NCBI RefSeq assembly: GCF_001039355.2
Contig: NW_019773814.1
Span: 442,797 to 506,796, forward strand
DNA: 64,000 bases
Direction of reading: 5' to 3'
Source: Lingula anatina
Taxonomy: Eukaryota > Brachiopoda > Lingulata > Lingulida > Lingulidae
Part shown: positions 1 to 11,695 of the stretch, piece after piece
Layout of the letters: every line of letters begins with the position of its first letter
Position numbering within the stretch: the first letter of the stretch is position 1
Program-made: the position numbers and the translations under genes
Notes under the pieces: generated by a model
The model's input: the letters and a program-made list of their open reading frames with translations, nothing else
What the model was told of the DNA's origin: nothing
The model's database searches: none

Positions 1-105
1 ATTTGGAGACATTTGATGACGTCTTTTCAATTTAATAGACACAGATACTATAAATAAAAGAACTGAAATAATTACCATGTGTCAGCACAAGGTGACGTAA
101 CTGAA

Positions 106-142
106 GTAAGTGTCGTCACGCCTACGTAAGTGTCGTCACGCC
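106..142. repeat. 17-bp tandem direct repeat
   Basis: Two copies of GTAAGTGTCGTCACGCC lie at 106-122 and 126-142, separated by 3 bases. No gene context is visible. Confidence 0.6.
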
Positions 143-189
143 GTGTTGATAAACGGCTAAAAACATTTTCAAATAAACCTCCTGACGAT

Positions 190-249
190 CGGGCATACCT
201 TCTGGGTATGCCCGTGAAACTCGGAGTCGGGCTTATTACATGTCTCTTG

Positions 250-284
<35 letters not shown>

Positions 285-287
285 TTT
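190..287. repeat. hairpin followed by (TTTA)n, probable retroelement 3' tail
   Basis: A perfect 10-bp inverted repeat (CGGGCATACC, 190-199, and its complement, 205-214) with a 5-base loop sits about 35 bases before a (TTTA)n run at 250-287. A structured segment followed by a simple-repeat tail is common at the 3' end of non-LTR retrotransposons and their SINEs. No coding part is attached, so this is probably only the tail. Confidence 0.45.
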
Positions 288-299
288 TAATTGTGCATA

Positions 300-1620
300 A
301 ATGCTCCGGACTGTTGAGCACTCTGTGCCACACTCACGCTTGTTATATACACATATGCTTTATTTTATTTTATACTTGATCTACTTGTATAACATCTAAA
401 ACATAGTACCACTAATGGAAATTTTCAATATCGTTACAAGCTACGCAAATATAACTATATACATAATTGACATTTAATGTGGCATATTTTCTCCAATTCA
501 TAATAAATCAGTTTTTTTCTCCTATTTTGCTGACTGATAAATGAAAATAAGGATTAAATCGTGTTTTAAAAAACTCTGATAATCTGTTCGATGTCATTGT
601 GACATCAGTTACTAATTGAATTCGCAAGTGAAGTAAACAAAAATACATTGCCAATTTAAAGTCATGCGACAACCATTGAAAGCAATATTTTGGATCTCCA
701 TATTTTCCAAATTATCGTCTTTAAAAGAGTTACACGCCCCACAAAGGTCCCTCATGTCAGTGTCTAGTCACAGCAATGGTCCCTGTTACACAAGACCTCA
801 TCTTGTTGCTACCAGAGCTTTCAAGCGGCAAGGTATTCCTTTCCTTAGAATAGGTTTTTAGAGTTTAATCTGGAATAAAAATCCAGTCAACGGTTAAAAC
901 TTGTCCAATTTGGTTCAGTTTTGTTGTAAGACATGCAGGCCGTTGGTACAGCTAGTAATGACCAACCACATATTGTCTATGTGGTTCAAATATGGCGATT
1001 TTGATGACCAAGGTAACTGCTCATTCCCTTGGTTCTACAATTTATCTGCTGTTAAAAGTGCTCTGTGTGAACCGGCGATCTCATCGTGCGACCTAAAATT
1101 GTTCCTAAGGTGCCTCCTATCAGATGATGGTCAAGTGGTTTCCAGAGTATTCCTTTATTTGATTTGGTTCAGGTTTTCATCATTGACCCATTAGTGTTTT
1201 GGCACCAATGTGGTTTCCACTCCAAATAGTACTGTGTACAGAGCTTCCGTTTGAAACAATAATCTGTCTGGAAATGTCTGTATTTTTCGCGCCATTCTGG
1301 CACAGCTTAACAATTTTATAAAACTCATTATGCTTAACTCATTTTACGCACTGCAAAACAGACTGCTTAGATGCAAAATTTCAAATTCTTCCATACAGTA
1401 GTTGCCGACATATGGATATTTTTTTGACAGAACCATGCTTCATATAAGCCAAGCTTTGACCAGCCCAAAGGAGCACTAGCTAGTTAAATCACTGCATATT
1501 ACACAATGCGGCAGTGCAACTGACTTGCTAGTGAGTTAATAGGTAGCGAAACAGCATACTTCTCCAGTCAGATATCTTACGTGAGATCTCAATTTTTTTG
1601 AAAAAAGAACGCATTTTTAT
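300..1620. other. AT-rich intergenic stretch, nothing recognised
   Basis: Short open frames (664-861, 901-1194) have no recognisable domain, no good splice sites and ordinary AT-rich composition. I see no gene here. Confidence 0.5.
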
Positions 1621-1624
1621 AATG

Positions 1625-1771
1625 AATTTAGAGTTAGATGGACTCCATGAGAGCCAGGGGGTGATTGTCTCTGATAAGAGAGTCTAAAGACTCTGGTAAT
1701 GGGGTAATTTGACCCTTATATAGGAGTAAAATTAACTAGAGAGTCAAATGACTCCAATTTTATTCTCAGTG
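1625..1771. mobile_element. terminal fragment of the CACTG-ended DNA element
   Basis: This stretch closely matches the right end of the element at 17,141-18,060. Both have the GAGAGCCAGGGGGTGATTG segment, the phrase GACTCTGGTA.TGGGG, and the terminal ATTCTCAGTG at 1771. Only the last 150 bases or so are present, so it is a truncated copy. Confidence 0.65.
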
Positions 1772-3420
1772 TGTGACTTTGTCCCTGAATGGCAAGTAAC
1801 AGGTAAAGGGGTCCTTTTAAACGATAACCCACAATGCGCCGAGAATGCTGAGAAAAATGGCAAAAGTAACAAACATTTAAATTTGTACGGTGGTGCAATA
1901 GATTGCAGTTCAGCAGAACGTAAGGGAAAAGTGGGTTTCTTTTTATAGATTTTACTCGTTGTCTCACCAAACTCACAACTCCTCGTGCATTATTACCCAA
2001 CCATTTACTTAACTCCAAAATGGATCGCTTTATTTCATGTTGATTCGTGAAACCTGGGGTTTTTCCAATTGCCTTACTCCAGTGTATATCTAAAACTGGT
2101 TTTGCCTGTACAATACACTGTATCGTTTAAAATGCTAAACAGTTCTTCCTTTAAAAATCCCATTCGACAAGCAATGCTGCAGTAGCTTTACGCCATTGGC
2201 CTTAATGTGACTTCGCACATGCTCGGTGGATTTTGGACCTGGGTGGATGTTGGACTGAATGGGCGTAGGTAACCGTTTCTCTGAATTAAAATCATAATTC
2301 AAGACTAGAGGTCTTAAAATATCAAATGGAGCACAGCATGAACATACAAAAACCACCCTACTTTCTTAAGGTAAATAGTGTTTTGTTTAATGCGGCCATC
2401 TACGCCTCTTGATCCACGAAATATATTTGAATACCGGTCCAAATATTGTTTGAGTCATTTAAAACAACTTGGGAAAAATACAGGAGAAGGACAATTCATC
2501 ATCTCGTTCTAAACGCCAGCGTTATTTTTCCTTTCTCCCCTCCCTCTATCATCTTCTGCATGGGTCTGAGGTAACCTTCCTGAAATTGGGTGGCGATAGC
2601 TTTTAACAGGTGATAGCTTTTAACAGGTTAACATTCCTGGTAGGATTGTCGGACACTGTTTGTTCGGTTATCGCGGTGTACGTTGTTTGGTGCTCTTTTT
2701 GTTTCGGTGTACGACAGGATATTTAGAGTCTGTGGCTAAGTGATTTGTTCATCTACTACTGTGTGTGCCTTCGATCCCAACTGAAACTTTTTCTGTTTGG
2801 AGCTAAGACTTAACGTGTTACCACTTTGAAGTGAATATTCCGTTTCTAGTAGCTTTTTTTATTACGCGAATATTTTTGGTCTTGTTGAGCCCGCCATCCG
2901 TTTAGTTACTTTTAATCCCAATGCTCCTTCGATGAAATTCCTCACACGTAGAAATGTGAAGTTGACCGAATTCATACCAATACGTTTTAAAAGGATGCTG
3001 GAATACCCCAGTCCGTCTTTCTTTTTTGTCCCTACTACATCTATTGGCTGGTCTTGTGAGCCCTATTTGCAGTTGAAGCTAGGCTTGACTTTTCAGTTCA
3101 TAACCAACTCTGTCTTTAGTTCGAATTTTTCCTTGATCCGAGTCAGTGCTTTCCTTGACCTGTAGATGACGACAAGCAGAGATAAGAGAGCTTAGCTTAG
3201 TACCCTGCTTCTTGATAATAAAATGTTGTCAAACAAGACGATATATTATTTTCTTCGTATGTTTGCTTAACGCTGTTGATCAGTGAGATTGCAGAAGGCA
3301 GCAGTTTAGAAGGGGGTGTAGATGTATACAGTCCCGCAGTAAAGTCCCCTTACCAAAATGCTGCATGGTCTCCGAACCCTGCCCCGTATGGTCGAACAAT
3401 AGAGGCCGCATGATAATTAC
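1772..3420. other. intergenic, nothing recognised
   Basis: There are no domains or convincing splice-bounded frames. A short direct repeat (GATAGCTTTTAACAGGT, about 2,596-2,630) is the only local structure. Confidence 0.45.
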
Positions 3421-3429
3421 TGGGTGGGG

Positions 3430-5110
3430 GAATCGGCAAGTAATCCTTATCGCTCACCCAAATAACGTGAATGTATTGTTTTCTGATTTCATGGTTTGTT
3501 CCCTGTTGTCGTGACTCTGTGGTTGCGTGCGCCGTCGTATATGTGCGCACGTTTGTTTTACGTCGCATATTCTTCTTTGTTACGCTAAAATGATACATAC
3601 GTTACCGATACATACGTTACCATGAAGCGTGTAAATATTTATTCTATTTTCATTGGTTTTCTTTCGCTTTGTGAGCCAACATTTATGTCTTTTATTCGTC
3701 TTTCATTAAAATACTGTTGGCGCACAAAAGGAAAGACAAACAATGAAAATAGAATAAAAAAATATTTACACGCTTTATGGTAACGTATGTATCATTTTAA
3801 CGTAACAAAGAAGAATGAGCGACGTAATAACATGCGTGCGCACATATACAACGTCGCACGCAACCACAGAGTCACGACAACAGAGAACAAACAATGAAAT
3901 CAGAAAACAATACTTCACATTATTTGGTAACGTATGTATCGGTGACGTATGTATCATATAAACAATTTCAACAAACGGTTTCAAAACAAGATATCTTGAC
4001 TTGCCCTGCTTTTCCTTCTTATTGTAATTTAGTATACCGTAAGAATAAGGCGTTTGCTCACAAAACGGGCAACAAACAGTAAAAAATAAAAGTATTTACA
4101 CGCCACATTTTAACTATCTTTATTGGTTCTCTTTTGTTTTGTGCACCAGCACTTATGTATTAATGTTACATTAAAATGAAAGAAAACGAGACAAATAAGA
4201 TCTCTTGCCTTCAACTATCTGTGAAAATTGTCCATTTGATTCATACGTTGCCGATATGTACGTGACCAAATAATATGAAGGTGTTGTTTTCTGATTCCAT
4301 TGATTGTTTTCTGTTGTCACGACTTTGTGAGTGGGTGTGACTTTGTATATGTGCGCACTACGTTTTACGGCCCTCATTCTTGTTTGTTATGTAAATGTGA
4401 TACATATACGTATTGTTTTCTGATTTCATTGTTTGTTCTCTGTAGTCGTGACTCTGTGGTTGCGTGTGACGTTGTATATGTGCGCACGTTTGTTTTACCT
4501 CGCTTATTCTTCTTTGTTACGCTAAAATGATACATACGTTACCGATACATACGTTACCATGAAGCGTGTAAATATTTATTCTATTTTCATTGGTTTTCTT
4601 TCTCTTTGTGGGCCAACAATTATGTCTTTTATTTGTGTTTCATTAAAATAGTGATTGTGCACAAAAGAAAAGACAACCAATGAAAATAGAATAAAAAGTG
4701 TTTACACGCTTTATGGTAACGTATGTATCATTTTAACGTAACAAAGAAGATTGAGCGACGTAATAACATGCGTGCGCACATATGGCGCAAGCAACCAATG
4801 AGTCGCGACAACAGAGAACAAACAATGAAATCAGAAAACAATACCTTCATATTATTTGGTAACGTATGTATCGGTGACCTATGTGTCATATAAACAATTT
4901 CAACAAACGGTTTCTAGGCAAGTTGTCTTTACTTTCCCTGATTTTCCTTCTCATTGTTATGTAGTATACCGTAAGAATTAGGCGTCTGCTCACAAAACGG
5001 GCAACAAAAAATAAAAAAAAATAAAAGTATTTACACGCTTCATGGTAACTATTTTCATTGCTTGTCTTTCGTTTTGTGCGCCAACACTTATGGTGCCGAT
5101 GAGTGTTTTA
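3430..5110. repeat. fold-back satellite: repeated long inverted repeats
   Basis: A left arm of about 190 bases (about 3,478-3,670) is followed by its reverse complement (about 3,720-3,908). Both contain the CGTGACTCTGTGGTTGCGTG and TGATACATACGTTACC segments. The same arrangement recurs at about 4,408-4,600 and 4,675-4,853, with a more degenerate copy between (4,085-4,400). The single-stranded form could fold into long hairpins. Both-strand ORFs here are by-products of the symmetry. The element could be a fold-back transposon or an inverted-repeat satellite. No transposase is seen. Confidence 0.7.
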
Positions 5111-5139
5111 GATTAAAATGCAGTAATTTTTGTAATTAT

Positions 5140-5225
5140 TTTACTTAATTTATCCATTGTAAGGCGCCTTGAGGTAGTATGTAAGTCGCCAAAAAAGAAA
5201 CTTATTATTTTATTTTTATTATTTT
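5140..5225 (+). mobile_element. probable retroelement 3' end
   Basis: A GTAAGGCGCCTTGAGG motif is followed by an AT-rich simple tail (TTATTATTTTATTTT). This resembles 3' ends of non-LTR retrotransposons or their SINEs. It lies just outside the left edge of the duplicated module, which starts near 5,316. Confidence 0.35.
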
Positions 5226-5659
5226 CCCCGGCGTACAGGTACTCTTATAATCAAAATCACCGAGTAAGTAGCTTACAACAAGGTTATCCAACCGTAAAGG
5301 TATTTTGCACTACTGATAGTATGGTTTACACAGTTTTGTAATAAGAAACGAATTTTGATGGACTTTTCAGGAAAGGGCAGGAATGGGCCTACTTGAATTT
5401 TCATTCTGGTCTGGATCACCATCTACATACACTGGGAAATGTTAAAAATGATTATTTGCCATTGCCGGAAAGGGTCACTGGCCTTGAGCCCAAAAATCAC
5501 GAAATGTGTTTTAAGGTCGTTGTGCAAAGGGTTTGCTCACAACTGCACTTGTACCAAAATTTAGATATGATGCAACCTTACTGAGTTTGTAGATCGTATC
5601 ATTGGGGAGGCTGTAATGGAGATAATTAACTGATTAAAGTAATACAATGCCCAGAATAT

Positions 5660-5665
5660 TTTATT
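5660..5665 (-). terminator. AATAAA polyadenylation signal, EGF gene 1
   Basis: TTTATT on the plus strand reads AATAAA on the minus strand, about 130 bases after the predicted stop codon. The same signal is at the equivalent place in modules 2, 3 and 4. Confidence 0.5.
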
Positions 5666-6926
5666 TTCAGTTGATATACTTAATTCAAATATAATCTGCA
5701 ATGGATGTCCAAATAAAAATGCATAATATACTTGGAAATAATTGTGTATCCTCTCTTGCATATTTTTTTCTTATTTCGTTTTCTAGGTGTTTATTTCGTC
5801 GGTTCTGAAAGAAAAGAAATAAATTTTATGAACACCTTGACCCTATTTTCATATTAGAGCCCTTTTTGGTGCATTCATTAATGCACAAACAACATTATTC
5901 AGTATTTGTATTTTTAATTAAATGATTTTAATAGAAATGGTTTTAATAATCATAATAATATATAATTACGATAAGAATAATGACCTTTTAGAATTCCTCT
6001 GAACTTTCGACGTTTTAAATACTTTCACATATTTCCATGTATATCAAATGTTGAATAACGCATAATAATAAACATATATGAACAGACTTACAGTATATCA
6101 ACATTGCACTGTATATGTTATGTACATATCGTAATGTAATACATATTGCCCTTCACACAGAAGTTTTATTAGATTCCATTGATATAAGCATTATCTGACG
6201 TCAAATTGCACAAGTTACTATTTGTATTTATATTCTTTATTGATTCAACCGCCGATTCATATGGTCTTTGGTAGGTTTTTAGCGTTAATGTCAGGTTGCC
6301 GCCTAGCTATCAATGACTGAAGTAATGATGAAGATTCGCGTCAAAAACAAAAATGAACATGCTCATGTAACAAAACATGTAATTGATCATTTTTCTTTAC
6401 AGAATAATGTCCTGTGTCAATTTCAGTAAGTAGCCAAACCTTTGGCCTGCCTCGCAATAGGGAGTTTAGAAGAAAAAAGTTCAATAATCCAGTTGTTCTA
6501 TAAGACTTACCCTGGCAGTCAAATCCGTCCCCTAGGTAACCGCTGTAACAAACACACATTTTAAAAGCTTCTCCATCGCAGAACTCATTGTCCCAAGGCA
6601 TATCTCGAGAACTTATCAGTTCAACACATATGCCGTTTCCCCCCCCAAAAAAAAAAAAAAACAAAACAAAAAACAATAAACAAAAACGCATGCTGGCACT
6701 CGCTTGCGACAGAATACTTGGAAATTTTGAATCAACTTAACCGCATAAGTTCCACCTAAACGCTGGAATATGTTATTTGTATTAAGGCCTTTAGTTTAAA
6801 TTGAGATCTATAGCCATAGGACCTGTTTTCGTGAGGTCCACCTAATCACTTGGATATGTTAGTAATATTATAGTTAATCAGCAAAGATCTAGAGCCATAT
6901 GACATGATATCAATCTATAGAAGTTG

Positions 6927-7699
6927 AGCCTCTGTCACTACCGGCCGTACGGGCTCTTAAGGGCTGTTTGCGTCCAAATTTTACGCAGAATCTCGCGTCC
7001 CAAGCAGTTCCTTCTTACGAAATTTCATGCTCGCAGACAGCCCGTAAGCACGTGCGACGGATGTTGGACATGTCAAAAAGATTTTACAAATAGCCTGCTA
7101 ACTGCGAGGCCGCAAGCATAACTTGCTCCCCTCTCACGGAGGTAGAAAGTGAGACGTGCGTTGTGCAAAACGCACGTCGCAAGCAATGAAGGAGCAAGTG
7201 CCCTTTGCCTGTTGAGTAAGGCGCACGCCCTCACAACTAACGAACAAAGTCGAGAACACACCGGGAATGCGTCGCAAGTGCTTCACCCCCACGCCTGGTG
7301 TTAAAAGGCGCGCTCACGACGCAAGCCGTGTCTTTACAATGAACGTCGATTTTCAGTTTTTTGCTCAATTTAGGTTCTAATATTCCTCCAAAAGGCAAGA
7401 GAAAGAAGCTTAGCAGAAAAAAAGGAGGAGGAGGAAAGAAGGGGAGAACAAGAAGCAAAACTGACATACGCCGTCAGTACGTGCCACGTACGCAGAAAGC
7501 AAGACACACTCAAGAAATGAATACAATTTCCACGGCCATCGCTCCTTGCAATCAGCGTCCCTGCTTGAAAGGACAACTCATGTGGCCTTGTGACTCGCAA
7601 GGCAGACTTTCCTCTACGAACCCCACGACCTCCACTGCACCCACAATTCGTAGGGGACGTACGGTCCTAATATCCGTGCGACCGGTTGTGACCGAGGCT
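6927..7699. mobile_element. 773-bp non-autonomous DNA transposon in an EGF-gene intron
   Basis: The ends are inverted repeats. The left end begins AGCCTCTGTCACTACCGGCC and the reverse complement of the right end begins AGCCTCGGTCACAACCGGTC. Flanks are TTG (left) and TTA (right). The empty site in module 2 reads GAAGTTACTCTTAC, so a 3-bp TTA target duplication is inferred with one mutation. TTA/TWA duplications fit PIF/Harbinger-type MITEs. The interior is GC-rich and has no transposase domain; the both-strand ORFs at 7,237-7,729 are basic, low-complexity and not recognised. Confidence 0.7.
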
Positions 7700-8390
7700 T
7701 TACTCTTACATATCCTCTGGTATCAGTAATTGTATTGGTAAATTTGCTTTGTATTTCATTTTGCTGCATGATTTACAACTTACAACTGTGAGCTGTTATC
7801 TGTCAATACTGAGATACACTATGTGCGCAATATTATGGGTTCGGCTTACCTTGTTGGCACAATTTTCCGCGAAAACCCTCTGGACAAATGCAATACACCT
7901 TCGAATCGTTTGTAGTAACTACACACGTTGCATCATACCAGCATTTGTTTGTCTCGCAATGACCTGCCATGAGATATTGCAAGACTTATAAAATGCTCTG
8001 CACATGCTCTTTCAGTTGGAATAATTCAGTTCTTATAATTTGAGCATTAATTAAGACAGGCTAAGGTAAATCCCACTGAAATCTGTGAAATTCATTCAGA
8101 CGCTTTATTGCGTAATTATGATAGCCTTTTTATTTCGTTTCAGAATAAAAAGCACTGATACTGGACGCTGTCAAGTCTGCGTTAATATTGGACCACCCCG
8201 CGCGATCAATGAATCAAACGCTGATGACATGCTGTTCATTTCGCAAAAATAATAAATAACAAATAAAATAAAACAAATACATAACTCTTCTGAAGACAAA
8301 CTGTTAAGGTATACGTTGTATTTAATGAAGCAGTTTTTGTAATTGTAAACATGCCCCTTACATTCTGCTGTACATAACTATTCCCTGTTA

Positions 8391-9077
8391 GGCACCTATT
8401 TCACACGGACCACGAATCCCACGAATCGCCAGGAATTGACAAATTTCAGGATTCGTGAGGATTCGTGAGATTTTGCCAATTTTCTGGTCTAATTCGACAC
8501 GCTCACGATTCAGTTACGATACAGGTACGATAGTGTTACGAATACTCGTGGGATTCGGCTGGAATCGTTAGATTTTGCCAATTTTCTGGTCTAATTCGAC
8601 ATGCTCTACGATTCAGTTTCGATACAGGTGCGATAGGGTTACGAATATTCGTGGGATTCGGCTGGAATCGCAGGAATATTTTCCAGAAATTCACTACGAT
8701 TTTTTGGAATCGGGAGTTCGTGGCCAGGACTTTGAACAGCTCAAATTTTTGCCACGAATTCCCGATTGATCAAGAATTGCAAGAACTGACTACGATTATA
8801 TACGAATATGTTAAGAACTTCACGACCTGATTACGATTCAACCACGAATCCTGAAATTTTCAATTCCTGGCGATTCGTGGGATTCGTGGTCTGTGTGAAA
8901 TAGGGGCATAAAAGTTTTTGCCACCAATTCCTGTTGGTCAAGAAGTGCAAGAACTAACTACGAATATAAACAAATCTGCTAAGAACTTCACGAACTGATT
9001 ACGATTCAACCACGAATCGTGAAATTTGTCAATTCATTTCCATTCGTGGGATTCGTAGTCTGTGTGAAATAGGGGCA
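8391..9077. mobile_element. 687-bp TTA-flanked MITE with internal tandem repeats, copy 1
   Basis: Terminal inverted repeats contain CCTATTTCACAC and run on through the phrase CCACGAATCCCACGAATCGCC; the right end mirrors this. TTA flanks both sides (8388-8390 and 9078-9080). Other modules show the empty site CCTGTTATTCACAAAGG. The interior carries tandem repeats built round TTTTGCCAATTTTCTGGTCT and ATTCGTGGGATTCGGCTGGA, plus a second, inner copy of the right end near 8,908. It sits in the intron between the first two EGF exons of gene 1. Family assignment (PIF/Harbinger-like) is inferred from the 3-bp TTA duplication. Confidence 0.8.
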
Positions 9078-9367
9078 TTACCCACAAAGGATAATGGTAA
9101 GTGTTAAAAGGACACTGCTTACGCATGTTGCATATGTCTCCATAAAAGCCAATGGGACAAATGCACTGGACGCCAGACGGACCAATTACGCAAGTCCCAC
9201 CGTTATGGCAAGTGTCAGCCGTGCATTCTTCTAAAGATAGATATTGCAAGGCAATTCAAATGTTAGGCAGGCTCTAACATTCTTCACAAATATAGTTGAA
9301 ACTTTTGAAATTCAAACAATTTTAACAGATAGATCATGCATATCTTATCGTTTTCACACTGCCATGG

Positions 9368-9640
9368 CTTGTACGCCATGTCTAAATGATTCAGAAGACC
9401 ATCTACAGAGAGCGCTCTATTCTAGTGCAAGAAGTCATTAGCTTGATCTCCATGCACGGCCTGGTCATACCAAAGACCATTTTAATAGCACCTGCTGTCT
9501 CCTCGTTTATTACTCAGCATATTGTGATTGAAGTGAGGACAAGACCTGGTTATATAGTAGTGCTGGTCATTGTGGATGCTCATTACGAGAGGCGCATGTA
9601 CCGCGGTTTGGATTGCTTTCTCCGCGGGGGGATGGTAATG
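9368..9640 (+). mobile_element. ancient tRNA-derived SINE-like block, intron 1 of EGF gene 1
   Basis: Homologous to blocks at about 24,120, 36,875, 49,745 and 52,085. A tRNA-like head with a degenerate polymerase III B box (here degraded; AGTTTGATCCTCAT in copy 2) is followed by GGCCTGGTCATAC. This matches my recollection of tRNA-derived SINEs in invertebrates, but that was not checked. It occupies the same intron in all copies, so it predates the duplications. Confidence 0.4.
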
Positions 9641-9801
9641 ATTTAGAATTGAAAAGGTCTATAAAAAACCAGGCATATAATTATTGCAAAAAGGCAATGT
9701 TGAGATCAAAATAATGAGACGAAAGTTGATACTGTATCTCAGAATTGCAAACATCCTATTGTACATGTACATGGATGTCGAGCTGGTCTCTTCACACTTA
9801 C

Positions 9802-9886
9802 CAGTTAGACCCAGCTGATTTTGACTGAAAAAGACGCACACCATTAAGGACAGAGCAAGGCTCGGACAGAACAACAATCCCATCAT
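9802..9886 (-). CDS. signal-peptide exon, EGF gene 1
   Basis: ATG at 9886, 28 codons plus one base, donor GTAAGTG. The residues are strongly hydrophobic from position 4 to 20 and end near a polar QNQLGLT segment. Exon length and phase match those of modules 2 and 3 exactly (85 bases). Confidence 0.7.
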
Positions 9887-9889
9887 TGA

Positions 9890-10740
9890 TTGGTTGGTTG
9901 ATGTTAGATACAGTATTCTTTTTTACGCTGGAATAAAATAAGATATTCAGAAAAAGATAGCGGTAAATTTCAATCAAACTATATTTAAACTAACCTGGGC
10001 TTGCTTTCTTCGAAAACATCGTTTTTACAGTGTATCCAATGAGATTTAACATGCTAGCAGGTTTGGGTGCTGGTTATGATAACATCTTACTCAGCATGGT
10101 GGTTAATAAAGGAATAATTCGGTAAACGAGACAGAAAATGATGAAACTTAAACTATGCCATTGGATCGCGGGGCTTCCCGTTCGGAAAATTTTTGTTTGT
10201 TTGAATTATTCACGCGTAGAACACTTTTTATATAGAATATTATTTCATAAAAGATAAAAATACACTGATGCAAATTTTATAAAATCATATTTTATCCTAT
10301 TATGCATAACATTTTTCAAAATTAAACATTTACAATGTTAGTTTTGAAAATTCACCTGTGCAGTACATTGATAATAATCGTAGGATTTAACTTTTCACTT
10401 CCTACACAAAATTGAAGCTTAACCTCACTAAACATTCAGTCACACCGTGACCTTCCTCAGTGTGTTTTATTATGAGACCACAGGGGCAGATCAAGGATTA
10501 TTTGAAATGGGGTCCGCGGATGCAAAGCCATCACCCGTGGCGGGGGTCCGCGAAAAAACTTGGTAATTTTCAGGGCAACCATTGCCATTTGACACAGTTT
10601 AGAACTGTGATTCAGCTAATCAAAATTCTAATTTCAATAGGGGACCATTGGGGTGATTTTTTTCAGAAATTGAACGTGGGTGCAGGCGGTAAATGAGACA
10701 ACGAACATCTAATTGAACATTCTGAAAGTACCGAAAAATA
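9890..10740. other. 5' flank of EGF gene 1 and module spacer
   Basis: Aligns with the upstream flanks of EGF genes 2 and 3 (shared CAGGTTTGGGTGCTGGTTATG). The TATAAAAG present upstream of genes 2 and 3 is not intact here; the plus strand reads TCTTTTTTACGC near 9,915. Confidence 0.45.
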
Positions 10741-11350
10741 CCTAAAACTACGTACTATCTGAAACGACTTTTAAACATGGATTCATGTGTTAGAAATAAG
10801 GCTTCAAAATATAACAATTCTCCCGTTTTAAAAAAAAATTGGCCAAAGTTCAGCCTGACACCATAGCAATTAAAAAGCATTGTTGGCTGTAAATGAAGCT
10901 GGTTTTGGTGGTTTTGGGCCAAGGTCTGATACAGGACAAAAAGTAAGGAAATCTATTTCTACACCTTGGTCACATATTATTTGTTTCATACAGACATCTG
11001 TTCTTTCATAGCCATTAGAATGCATAAAAGCCACAGTATATCATGTGGCAATTGTGGCACATATGAGAACCCATCAAGTCGCGATCATGCTCATCTTTTA
11101 AGATATTAAAATACCCGAATATTGTTAAATGCCAACTCTGCAAGTCATTTGCAGATTCTGCAAATAACAGCTGTTTTTCGTTTAGCAGAAATGCATATAA
11201 TCCATTTGTATCAGAGAACATATCGACGAGCGTCCATTAGCACGCCCGCAGAATGGCAACGACTTTCATATCAATTTGTTTGATAGTCTATAGCGATCAA
11301 TGTATGATGTAATCACTTGAAATAAAATTTGCTCTAAATGCACCAGGACC
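10741..11350. repeat. module spacer block
   Basis: Repeated at about 13,090-13,740, 27,777-28,430, 38,000-38,670 and 54,420-54,990. Marker phrases are TTTTGGACCAAGGTCTG and CGTCCATTAACACGCCCGTAG. Module 1 carries two copies with Penelope-like fragments between them. No coding signal is seen. Confidence 0.5.
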
Positions 11351-11429
11351 ACTGTCAGAGGGAGATCCAGATTTAGACTTGTGAAGATTATTTTGTCTAT
11401 AGCTACTTATATTTGTCTGATCTTACCAT

Positions 11430-11695
11430 CCAATGTTTCATATCTGCTTGCAGTCAGACTTCATCAGGGAATGAAGTTATGACAGGTATGACAACCCATC
11501 ACCCCCTCTGGTGTGCTATTTGGTCAGACCCCCCCTTGCCTGCCCCTCCCTTAGGAGTGGTAGGTAGAGGTTGGGTAGCCCAGTCCCATCATTCCGATTC
11601 AACTTGGCCCAATGTAAGCGGATGTTAATCGCTTCAAGAACTTTCCGGTGTAGGTCTCGTTCCAAGATTTTTATGTCTTCTGGATTCCTAGCAGA
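11430..11695 (-). mobile_element. Penelope-like element 3' fragment, inverted
   Basis: The minus-strand frame includes [18 protein letters not shown], followed by [15 protein letters not shown]. This is the usual tail of Penelope-like proteins after the GIY-YIG domain (a basic 'EAI.IR....LNRD.G' pattern). It lies head to head with the plus-strand fragment that begins at about 11,696. The reading frame is not intact overall. Confidence 0.55.

Larger units (their letters stand above)
5791..9886 (-). pseudogene. EGF gene 1: secreted triple-EGF protein, probably degenerate
   Basis: Minus-strand gene read from splice sites and comparison with copies 2-4. Exons are: 9886-9802 (ATG and hydrophobic signal peptide MMGLLFCPSLALSLMVCVFF), 9230-9123 (EGF-like; CTADTC, CHNGGTC, CIC, GFYGDIC), 7963-7850 (EGF-like; CETNKC, CWYDATC, CICPEGF), a third EGF exon with donor at 6511, and a 14-base last exon 5804-5791 ending TAA. 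All internal junctions are phase 1, the usual phase for shuffled EGF exons. The third EGF exon looks broken. Its acceptor and first cysteine are replaced by a T-run and eight Gs near 6,645, and no AG is present there. The TATA box seen in other copies is also lost. Two DNA transposons sit in its introns. Known biology: such modules act in extracellular proteins. The specific function is unknown. Confidence 0.6.

Noticed and set aside
7237-7729. Basic and hydrophobic ORFs on both strands
   Set aside because: They lie inside the 773-bp DNA transposon and are low complexity.
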